NCBI GenBank assembly: GCA_900618425.1
Contig: UZAN01039991.1
Span: 36,902 to 90,871, forward strand
Source of the DNA: Echinostoma caproni
Taxonomy: Eukaryota; Platyhelminthes; Trematoda; Plagiorchiida; Echinostomatidae
Reading direction: 5' to 3'
DNA: 53,970 bases
Shown here in pieces: positions 38,348 through 47,250 of the stretch; positions within the stretch are counted from its first letter, which is position 1; each line of letters starts with the position of its first letter. The position numbers and the translations under genes were made by a program. The notes beneath the pieces were generated by a model, which saw nothing but the letters and a program-made list of their open reading frames with translations, made no database searches and had not been told where the DNA came from.

Positions 38348-39495
38348 TATGAGTTACGGTGTTACTAGCCAGCTGCTGTACCACCGATAGCAAATTTGTT
38401 TGCTAATGTGTGTGCTCAACATTTTCTTTTGGTGCATAATGGGATTTTAGGACGTAGTCCCTATTGCCCTGCAAGTTGCGGCAACTGAGATCGCTTGGCG
38501 AAGCACATAATTCCAGATGCATCATTGTGAACAGCCTGATGGCCTGTTGGTATTACCATGCCACTGGATTGATGACGTTAAACGTTTGTGTTTCTAATTT
38601 CTGTTCGGCTCTGACTGCGCATTACTGATTGTGCTCATTTCGAATTGAATTTACTTCGAAATGGGCTTAGCGGCTTTGTTAAGTTACATTTTATTCGTTC
38701 AAACGACGTGGGTGACTAAACAGCAACATTCGAATTGACAGATAAAGTTTGCTTTGGTGAGGAAAGGCAGACAAGCTTCGACTGATGACACTAGTATCCA
38801 GGTGTTACCTTGTTGCAAGACTGACGGACCAATGAAGAAAGTGCAAGAAGCGGTCCAATTAAGCTGATTATTCGGCTTATGTCATAACTCTTACATGGTA
38901 GTTTCACTTTAACCGTCAGCTTTTCCAGTGGCGTAAGCAGGTTGTGTATACCTGCAGCTGACCAATCATCAATGTGCTATCAATTTGCAAAATCAATTTC
39001 TTCATGACAGAGGAGACCGAATTCGATGTGCAAAAGTGGTTTCAGAACCAATGCTGCTGTTTTTTTATTATTGTGTGTTCCACATGATTACAAATCAATT
39101 GAATTACCCACTTACACAAAAGATTATAGTTAATAAAACTTTCGAAAATCATAGGCGCCAAATACTGAACGCTCCTTGTCCATACAGGGAGAACCTTATG
39201 TTGGTTTGGCTCAACTAAGGTAACATGTCAAACTAGTCGGCCTGCCTCCGCATTATGGCTTAGTGTGCCCAGCTATTTATGCCCCTTTTTAGTGCTGTAT
39301 GCACCGTTTGGGATGAAGCAGTTGGTTTTCAAAAGTACATAGTGCAAGTTTTCGATTTTGTGTCTAGCGCATTGTTTGTTTCTAATATTTGCATTTTTTA
39401 CTGACAAGCATGTATTGACCACTTCCTTCTTCATCAACAACTATTTTTGAAAAACGCCTCACTATCCTCACTCGTTTAGCAGCGATACCTTCGTA
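38348..39495. other. Unannotated stretch
   Basis: No recognised gene, RNA or element. Short open frames only. Confidence 0.45.
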
Positions 39496-39559
39496 AATGG
39501 TTTTTGTTTCACAACACTCCTCGTATTCCTCTACCATCATTTTTCACATTAGTCTGTTT

Positions 39560-39740
39560 GCTTCTGATACACTCATTTCAGCCCAGCCGAACTCCTTCTC
39601 AGCGGTCAACCGAATAATTTCTAATACCCAGTGGACCCATTGTACGTCTGGTTCCCAGTACTCCCAAACTGCATTTTTCCTTCTATTCACGTAGTTGAAA
39701 ATCATCTCAAGGTTTACTCGGCTTCCAATTTGTCTTTTCT
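39560..39740 (-). pseudogene. Possible LINE linker fragment
   Basis: A minus-strand frame of about 70 codons without a stop contains VNLEMIFNYVNRR, resembling the NPKxLFxYVxRR segment between endonuclease and RT in many LINEs. It continues into a tryptophan-rich stretch (WEYWEPDVQWVHWVLE) that fits no LINE I know and superficially recalls a pointed/SAM domain. The LINE reading is weakly preferred because scraps of another LINE lie nearby on the same strand. Confidence 0.25.
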
Positions 39741-39859
39741 TCTTTCGGTTTCCTCATTTTCTGATAGTCACATTGCTTCCGATCAGGATAACTTTAAGTT
39801 GTCCCGGCAGAGGCAGCTTTTCACTCACTACATTATGTCACCGTTTTCATGACCTTCAA

Positions 39860-40180
39860 ACTTGATTTCTATTTACGAGTGATTTTATTAAACACTGTTT
39901 CATTCGGGTGATAAGCTTTTCTTTTGAATGCTATAAGTTCTCAAAAGGCTACTTAAGCCTCATATTGAGGTTTCACAAGCACCCTCCATGCACGTTCGTG
40001 CGCCGGTTTTGTTTGCTGTCTCATAAATACCCATTTGAATCATAGGGTAAAAGGATGTTTAAATCAGTGTCAGGTTGAAAATAGAGAAATCTTACATGCT
40101 ACGCTTGCAAGGATAATGAGTAAATTCATGAGCACCACTTTTTACGATACTCAGTCCTATCATTCAGTGTCTCTACCTAT
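39860..40180. other. Unannotated spacer
   Basis: Nothing recognised between the two LINE scraps. Confidence 0.45.
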
Positions 40181-40184
40181 TGAT

Positions 40185-40640
40185 TATGCTGTATCCCCAT
40201 CCATGAAGCCTAATAGGGCCTAATAGGTCAGGGTTTTCATACCTTCATACTACGTCTAGGTTTGACTACCCTTGGCTTTTTCCCACCCACCCCGCGCTCT
40301 AGATTACAGAACGTGTAGTGGTAATCTACTCGATGGCATTCACAGCACATACTCCAAACAACTGAGTCTTTGCAGGTCGACCAATTGTTACGGTGAGCGA
40401 CCGTGACTGCCTCAAACAGTGCGCCAAACCTAAGCACAACTTATCCGTTTTCACCAACAAACGCATGCTATAGAGAGAGGACAGTGGTTACTCGAAAACC
40501 AGTTGTCTACCTTTACCCTCTTTTCGTAATGGCCAAGTCTCTGCACCATTCAGCAGAACTGGAAGAACTGTTGCGGCATACATTCGACCCTCCGTTGAAG
40601 GCCGGGTGTTGCAACAAAACCACAAGCGTCTCAAATGGCC
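40185..40640 (-). mobile_element. LINE C-terminal remnant (RTE/CR1-like)
   Basis: In order on the minus strand: EGRMYAATVLPVLLNGAETW and PLRK (40620-40520), then about 235 bases later WEKAKGSQT and YEGMKTLT (40285-40226, with stops between), then RLHGWGY (40211-40190). These are the successive conserved blocks at the C-terminus of fluke LINEs like the one at 3.5-6.5 kb, at roughly normal spacing. The frame is broken several times. The upstream limit is uncertain. Confidence 0.7.
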
Positions 40641-41049
40641 AAATGCCAATCGAGGCCAAAGGAACTAGCAAACAGATCTCGACAGAATTCTGAGATCATG
40701 AAATACTTAACTCTAGCTGAAAAAGTGAACCAATATCCTTACATTGATTATCCTGCCTTACTTCAAACAAGCTTTGATGTCGATTTCAGTCTGTTCTCTG
40801 TTGCAGGCATGATTCAACTTCGCTGCAAATCTAAAACGTTCAATCTATAGGTGATAATCTATGATGGACATCTCACGTTCACTACGATGCAGAGAACCTA
40901 GAACGTCTCTATTTTCACGGATGCGAACCCCGGAAATGTTTAACTCCACAGACAGTAAGTTCTCGGTTCGTCTTTCAATCTGCTCTTTTTGTACTTTTCT
41001 AAAATTCCCTCGTGAGTTCTACTCAGTTTCTGGAACAGGACTTTAAAGT

Positions 41050-42445
41050 TTTGCTCCGCGGATTAACATTTATTAAAGGTGGTTCGACCCTCTAGATTGG
41101 TATTCTCTTCACCGAAATTGATAATCGTCACATTGTTCCTTGTTTAATAGTGACTCACAGTATATCCCAAGGCTCCATTCACCTGGTGAACAACCACCTA
41201 TCACATTGGTGCTTCCATTCGTCCATGCGGTCGGAATTGAAGGCTCAGGAAACTAAAAATGAGTTTGAACAAACCTCCCCCGTACGTTAGCTGTCTAGGT
41301 TCCTGACCAGTACAGAGAGACCAGAAATGGAACCAGTCACTAAATTTGTACACCTACATGAGCTTGGATCCCTACGCTGGGTTACTTTTTAGTTCATTTT
41401 TGTGCATTGTTTCACGATTTAGAAGGCGTAAATGCTTATACTATAACTCGAATGCTTACAACTCAATACAAAAATATCAACTGTCTACCAATTGCCATGA
41501 CTTCTCAACCCATTTTATTGCGTCAGTATTAACGCACACTCTATCTCATTTCTTCATCAAACCTGATCATAAACCTTGAATATCCCTCACCAAGTGACTC
41601 AAAGTTTCCATGTGTTAAATAAAATTTGGGAAGTTGTGGGACCCGATTCCTTTTCCAATCTTTTCCTTCACTTTTTCCCTAACCACATTCAATTTTCAAT
41701 TAAATGTTCGCGATTTCCACTGTACCGTGCTCTGCATGTTAATGGGGTTTTCTGTGTTTACTTTCATCATGCTATCCTGATGTACAAAACGCGGGGAAGA
41801 CGGGTGGTTTGACTTCTCATCACGCATACAAGACAGCTGTTGACTTGTAAATGTACATCTATACTTACCTTCCTTAAATCAACTAGCGGCTGCAAACGAC
41901 AAAAATACACCACTTGGTGCCAAGTTTAGTTCAGTTCTCAGTGGACAATTTGTGGCTCTTGCGAATCAAGCGTGTTAAGTGTTAGCTATTTCTAATTATT
42001 CGAAACGGAATCTGGTTATACATAAAAACCATCATGTTTTGACTAGATAAACATGTAACTTGAATGGAATGCAAAAATCACCAATAAATCACCATTGAAT
42101 CTACTGCATGTCCGTGATAGTGTACCTTATAAAACTAGTAGCAGAACTTATGAAGAACAGATAATATCTCTAACAACATGGACCCAGTACGACTAACGCA
42201 CACAAGCCTCGAGTTGTGAAACTTTCAGAAAAGATCCTACAGATCTCCTCAGTATAGGAACGGGATCACGCTACAACCGTCCGTCACGCACTACTGTCGT
42301 TCTTCTCTTGTCTCTTCTCTTCCGCACGAGGCGTTCGTTTCAATCGTTCATCCAGGCAGAACATAACAGAAACGTTTTGTTTTGATTCAAAGTAGTTCGT
42401 TTATGACTAGAGCATGACACAAAAAGTGAATGCCGCAAATTGAGA
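41050..42445. other. Unannotated stretch
   Basis: Short open frames at 41346-41579 and 41576-41812 carry no recognisable motif. No repeats recognised. Confidence 0.4.
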
Positions 42446-42532
42446 TGAGTCAAATCTTTTGGGAATAGAAAAATATCTACACTTTGTAGATTTCCTCCTA
42501 GAACCGTTCTAACAGGTGTTTTTCCTTCCCAG

Positions 42533-42647
42533 GAAAATAGTCGTGCGGACAGACTTCACTATATCGATTGTTGTGAAGGATTAGGAATTAATTGGGATTC
42601 TGAAAAAAGAAACGAATTCATTGAGGAAATCTTAACAGAAACAGATG
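42533..42647 (+). CDS. Candidate internal exon, unknown protein
   Basis: A convincing acceptor (GTTTTTCCTTCCCAG, ending at 42532) precedes 115 bases that are open in one frame only. A GTAAAT donor follows at 42648. The frame begins ENSRADRLHYIDCCEGLG and includes EKRNEFIEEILTETD. It has the acidic, mixed composition of real protein, unlike its surroundings. Phase is 0 at the acceptor and 1 at the donor. The stop-to-stop frame extends from about 42449 to 42771 without a start codon, which also suggests an internal exon. I do not recognise the family, and the next exon may lie in the assembly gap just downstream. Confidence 0.35.
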
Positions 42648-43073
42648 GTAAATACTTCTATCAAATCGTGTTCACCGCAAATGCGTACGTTCACCACTGT
42701 TATTTTATAACCATATGTAAGAAGCAAATAAGACTAGTTGTGTGGGTGAAATCGAGGACCAGTTGGAACTAATGGATCCAACACTTTGAAACATTCGAAA
42801 TGTTTGCTAACAACAACTGTCCTTTCTCACAGTTCACGCCGCTAGAGTTATGTTGTATGAATTACTGGGAAACCACATTTATGCAGCCACATTCTCCCAG
42901 AGACTTACAGCAACGGTGGGATGGGGGAGGAGTATTTGCTATCGCCCCCTATCACTTTCGTCTTGCCAGGTCGGACGCCTGATTCTTCTCAGACAGGCCA
43001 TTCACGATACACCTGTCATCTGTCAAAAACATGTTTTTCTACTCCTTGCACAAATGTTTCAGAAAATGTCCCC

Positions 43074-43776
43074 NNNNNNNNNNNNNNNNNNNNNNNNNNN
43101 NNNNNNNNNNNNNNNNNNNNNNNNNNNNNNNNNNNNNNNNNNNNNNNNNNNNNNNNNNNNNNNNNNNNNNNNNNNNNNNNNNNNNNNNNNNNNNNNNNNN
43201 NNNNNNNNNNNNNNNNNNNNNNNNNNNNNNNNNNNNNNNNNNNNNNNNNNNNNNNNNNNNNNNNNNNNNNNNNNNNNNNNNNNNNNNNNNNNNNNNNNNN
43301 NNNNNNNNNNNNNNNNNNNNNNNNNNNNNNNNNNNNNNNNNNNNNNNNNNNNNNNNNNNNNNNNNNNNNNNNNNNNNNNNNNNNNNNNNNNNNNNNNNNN
43401 NNNNNNNNNNNNNNNNNNNNNNNNNNNNNNNNNNNNNNNNNNNNNNNNNNNNNNNNNNNNNNNNNNNNNNNNNNNNNNNNNNNNNNNNNNNNNNNNNNNN
43501 NNNNNNNNNNNNNNNNNNNNNNNNNNNNNNNNNNNNNNNNNNNNNNNNNNNNNNNNNNNNNNNNNNNNNNNNNNNNNNNNNNNNNNNNNNNNNNNNNNNN
43601 NNNNNNNNNNNNNNNNNNNNNNNNNNNNNNNNNNNNNNNNNNNNNNNNNNNNNNNNNNNNNNNNNNNNNNNNNNNNNNNNNNNNNNNNNNNNNNNNNNNN
43701 NNNNNNNNNNNNNNNNNNNNNNNNNNNNNNNNNNNNNNNNNNNNNNNNNNNNNNNNNNNNNNNNNNNNNNNNNNNN
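43074..43776. other. Assembly gap (703 N)
   Basis: A continuous run of unresolved bases. Long frames that cross it are artefacts. Confidence 1.
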
Positions 43777-44804
43777 TGACAATCACGGAGATACAGTGCA
43801 CAGTGCACACAGTGCAGCGTCATATTAACAACCAGATTTCCTCTAGCCTAGCTCACAACACATTTTGATGAGCAACAAAGCTATACAAAGATAGAAATTG
43901 ATGAAACGGTGCAGTCTATCGCTCTCATGGTTTCCCAGACGCAGCTAAAGAGGTACTATTGTAGACTATGAAATCCACCCTCTTAATGAAGCTCAATCAT
44001 GTTCTCAATTGTGTAAAACGCCAAAACTCTAACCATTCATTTGAATGATTATCATACGTTTTTATTTACTAAGATGCCATGCATATTCATGTAACGGGGG
44101 CTATTAGATGTGGAACAGATCGTTAATCATCAACTATGGACTCTATGTCGACAAGTGAGGAGATTTTAAGGGAATCTGTCAAAATCACGTCGCCATTATG
44201 ATTCAACGACCGTGCAGTTCTGCTTTTCCATTATATTTACCACGCGTGTGTAGGAGGATGCCTGAATACCAACACGCATACAAATACTGACTACAGACAA
44301 TGGCAGAACCTTACGGCATACAAGCAATGAACAGTTTCGGAGGAACAGTTAGATCCATTGGTGTCCTTCAAAGGATTCATTGACATTCTAACGGAAGTCG
44401 TAAAGCTTGTTACAAAATACACGCCCATCAGTGAATGATTGTGTGATTGACACCCATTCGCTATCAAACAAAAACAAACGATTTTCAAAGGATTGTTCCA
44501 CTCAACAGATGTTCATGTCAGAACGAAAATGCGTTGATTGGACGACATGGAAGTGGTGAGGAGGGGTTGAGAAAGACGTGAAAACAAAACTTTTTAATCC
44601 GTGGTTTAGAATAGAGAATCTTGAAAACACAGAAACGAAAGGGAGGGGAAGAGGGATGAAACAGGGAGGGTGAGATCACACACTTAGGTTGAAGGGTCAC
44701 GAGAAGCGTCATGGGTTAATTAACGTTCAGTGTCGGGTCTGGACCACGGTAGCTGTAGGGCTTTAACAAATTGTTTTTTCATGTGAGTATGGAGGATTTG
44801 GTTA
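43777..44804. other. Unannotated stretch
   Basis: No recognised gene or element. Minus frames at 44488-44291 and 44712-44518 have no family signal. A purine-rich stretch lies at 44560-44665. Confidence 0.45.
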
Positions 44805-45050
44805 AATATCAAATGGGAATTCGTCGTGTATGTAGCAAATGATGCGTGAACTGAAAAGCTCTCAAGTACTGGACAGCTGTTTTGACCTGGTTGGGTCTCA
44901 TCAGCACTGCGAATCTATCGACTCGACTGGGGATCGAACCCGGGACTTTATGGGCAGAACACAAGCGTGCTACCCGCAACAAACTTTCAAAGATGGGTTG
45001 TGCTATATCGTGTAAATAGAAAATGAAAAAGGGTCTGATCAGCTGCTCGG

Positions 45051-45115
45051 TGGTGTAGTGGGTAACACGCTTGCGTTCTGTCCNGTTCTGTCCATGAAGT
45101 CCCGGGTTCGATTTC
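45051..45115 (+). promoter_or_regulatory. tRNA-like Pol III A and B boxes of copy A
   Basis: TGGTGTAGTGGG matches the A-box consensus TRGYNNARNNGG, and GGTTCGATTTC is one base from GGTTCGANTCC. The distance between them is inflated by the unresolved duplication at 45084. They would drive transcription towards the right end of the element. Confidence 0.6.
45084..45084. other. Single unresolved base flanked by a 9-bp direct duplication
   Basis: GTTCTGTCC stands on both sides of the N. The other foldback arms have this segment once, so the duplication is probably an assembly join. Confidence 0.8.
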
Positions 45116-45239
45116 CAGTCGGGTCGATAGATTCGTACTGCTGATGAGGCCCAACCAGGTAGAAACAGCTGTCCAGTGCTTCGGAGCTTTTCATTTCACG
45201 CTTCATTTGCTACACACATGACGAGTTCGCATTTGAAAT

Positions 45240-45578
45240 TGTATTTTTGTGAGCATAGAGTAGCCTTATTGCTACCGCCTCTGCTGTCACAAGGTGGCGC
45301 TGTCGGAGGGTTTTAGAGGGGTTTGGGGGCACGTTGTAGATAATTCTGGACGCATCTTCGGTTATCTGATGTCCGGTATCTACGAGGTGCGCCGCGATTG
45401 CACTCGAAACGGTCTTTGAGGTCCCTGTGTTTAGCCAAGCCGGTTTGTGTTCCTTGATTCTTTGAGAAAACTGCTTTATCGTCCTGCCTATGTAGCTTAC
45501 CGAACACGAGCAAACAAAATAATAGGTCAACATGGAGGAAGTGAGGATAGGTAATTTATCTTTGAGATTCAATGACAA
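45240..45578 (-). pseudogene. PLE GIY-YIG endonuclease
   Basis: The frame shows TYYFVCSCSVSYIGRTIKQF, with the GIY-like YYFVC and YIG strands intact and the PLE-type Cys pair. QRIKEHKPAWL, carrying the catalytic Arg, follows, then SSAIAAHLVDTGHQI with the conserved His. The family's domain nicks target DNA. The last residues of the frame (NANSSCV) are encoded by the end of the foldback element, so the natural C-terminus is lost or replaced. Confidence 0.85.
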
Positions 45579-45599
45579 CCAAGATCGGATGGTGAATTG

Positions 45600-46368
45600 T
45601 GTACGTAACCGGGCCGCAGGAAACGTTCCAGCGATCGACTTATTTATCCGTCGTGTTACAAATTGCCTTTGTAGTCACCTTTAAACGGGAGACGAATGTA
45701 GATTTGTTTTTGGCATACTGTAGTCACCGTTGTTCTTTTGCCTATTTAGCATGGATTCTTTGTATTAAATCTCTTTGGATAGCCATTTTTCACTAGGGCT
45801 TGCCTGAGCCAGTTCAATTCTAACTCCAGGTTTTCTGCTGAAAATATATTTCTGACGCGAGCAACGAGGGATCGGACGGGGTTTCGCTTACGCCCAAAGG
45901 TACAAAACTGGCGAAATGACTGTACTGACCGGTCTATGTGGGTTTTCTGTAGACTGCTCTACTAATTGCTCCGTCCGAGCACTTGATAAAATGAATATCT
46001 AGAAAATGAAATGTGTTGGCCGTTTTCATTTCCGACGTAAAATTAAGCGCGTCGTGAGCTCGGTTACACATGCTGGTCAGTGTTTGCAACGATACATTCT
46101 CGTCAAATAATTTGAAAATATCGTCAACGTAACGGCAATAGAATGTTAAACCTTCTGTGGTATCCCAGAGTCCCTGGTTTCCGAATTTTGCGACGAATGT
46201 CAACCAAAAGAGGGCCGAGAGTTGATCGCATTGCAACTCCGTCTGTTTGTCTCCGTTGAAGCTAAACTGAACGTTGAAGGTACAGCTCAGTACTGACTCC
46301 TTTAAGTTAGCCAAAGGAATACCGATGTTTATCTCAGTGACCATGATGTAGTCAGATAGATAGTTCAT
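45600..46368 (-). pseudogene. PLE reverse transcriptase fragment
   Basis: INIGIPLANLKESVLSCTFN begins the fragment. The GVAMGSPLGPLLAD block is present but shifted: in the +1 frame relative to the main frame one reads TDGVAMRSTLGPLLVD, so two compensating indels bracket it. Then come FYCRYVDDIF with the catalytic YVDD at 46131-46120, TFHFLDIHF and VYRKPT. Past 45934 the RT tail shows NLELELNWLRQALVKNGYP. A stop follows the NTKNPC segment. Confidence 0.87.
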
Positions 46369-46369
46369 T

Positions 46370-46649
46370 GTTTCCCCACCAATGTTCCTTTGGGGGAAAC
46401 AATGACATTAACTTTGTGTTCGTAGGTAAAGCACAGGGCTCGTTTCTTGTTCGGTCGATGGCTGTGCAAGATTGCAAGGGGCTGTTTGCACACTCTCGGA
46501 ATATGGCCAGTTTTCTCGCACACGACACTTGGCATTGCGGAAGTGCAAATGAGGCGCAGATGGTAAGCTCGGCATGACAATTTCCTGATGTAAAACACTC
46601 TATCACGGGCTCAACGTGGGTTTCGCCGAAAACGGTAGCGCATCGCAAC
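46370..46649 (-). pseudogene. Ty3/gypsy-type Gag zinc-knuckle fragment
   Basis: Minus-strand frame 46598-46365 reads SCRAYHLRLICTSAMP, then CEKTGHIPRVCK. A one-base shift in the middle restores FRNAKCRV, giving the classic C-FRNAKCRxC-K-GHI-RVC zinc knuckle of LTR retrotransposon Gag/Pol. No protease, RT or LTR is visible next to it, so it is a small orphan fragment. It joins the PLE RT fragment directly at about 46368 on the same strand. Confidence 0.65.
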
Positions 46650-46699
46650 TATGCTATCTAAACCAGATGAGTGGATAAGAACAATTAACACAGAAGAAG

Positions 46700-47250
46700 C
46701 ACTAGACGTATTATAATTGAACTTCTCCAAGGCTTCTGACAGAGTTCACCACCGTCCAATGCTACGAAAGCTCCATATACACTGTGTTCGAGGAATGATG
46801 TATGACTGCATTGTGTATTTAGAAATTAACTATCACTGCGTGCTTCACACGGAAATGATCTGTAAATTATTGTTCGGGAGGATCTGCGCTAGAACGTAAC
46901 CAAAAGACCCAAGGAACGTCTGATTACTGAAAGATGTTTTGGAACGTAAGAAACAGATCTCGTACCCCGTTTGCTATAAACATAAATTGTATTCCAACCT
47001 TGGTATCTATGGATATATCCTGATCAATAATCACTCGAACCTTCACACAGAACAGCAACCAAAAATGATCAAACGTGGACTATCCGATAGCTTTGTTCAA
47101 AGACTGCAGCTTTTAGGACTCTATTCATCTGAATGCAGCCGACATTGGCGAAATATGCTCCTCGTAAATGAAATAGTGCATCAACCGGTGAGGTTTACGT
47201 TTCCTGCTGCAACCATAAAATCCGATTCGAGTAGAACCAAATGAGTTTGA
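46700..47250 (+). mobile_element. Internally deleted LINE fragment
   Basis: Plus-strand frame 46717-46899 shows NFSKASDRVHHRPMLRKLHI, equivalent to the DFSKAFDxVxHxxLLxKL block of CR1/Jockey-type RTs, including the catalytic Asp after NFSKAS. The next frame (46939-47244) carries the far C-terminal block SFVQRLQLLGLYSSECSRHW and NMLLVNEIVHQ. The whole RT palm with the YxDD motif between them is missing. It is on the opposite strand to the PLE and gypsy fragments beside it. Confidence 0.7.

Larger units (their letters stand above)
44805..45240 (+). mobile_element. Foldback tRNA-derived element, copy A
   Basis: The left arm (44805-44985) is the reverse complement of the right arm (45045-45240) at most positions by eye, out to AATATCAAATG and its partner CATTTGAAATT. 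Each arm contains a tRNA-like Pol III promoter. In the right arm the A box is TGGTGTAGTGGG (45051-45062) and the B box GGTTCGATTTC (45105-45115). In the left arm, on the minus strand, the B box is GGTTCGATCCC (44940-44930). The centre (45001-45042) is not palindromic and matches copy C. An N with a 9-bp duplication at 45084 inflates the right arm. The right end interrupts or abuts the 3' end of the PLE on the minus strand. Confidence 0.8.
45210..46368 (-). mobile_element. Second Penelope-like element, 5'-truncated, degraded
   Basis: On the minus strand the RT part (46368-45934) runs into an RT tail and linker (45930-45600) and then a GIY-YIG domain (45578-45240). This is the normal, non-permuted order. 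The N-terminal region and first RT motifs are missing. The RT and endonuclease differ clearly from the PLE at 25.5 kb, so this is a separate family. The 3' end is cut by foldback copy A, and the 5' end abuts a gypsy-type fragment. Frameshifts and stops make it inactive. Confidence 0.87.

Noticed and set aside
40895..40958. Splice-bounded frame NLERLYFHGCEPRKC
   Set aside because: The donor GTAAGT is good, but there is no pyrimidine tract at the acceptor, and the segment lies just beyond a LINE remnant that may extend here on the other strand.
42850..43868. Several open frames of 247-315 codons
   Set aside because: They consist almost wholly of unresolved bases in the assembly gap.
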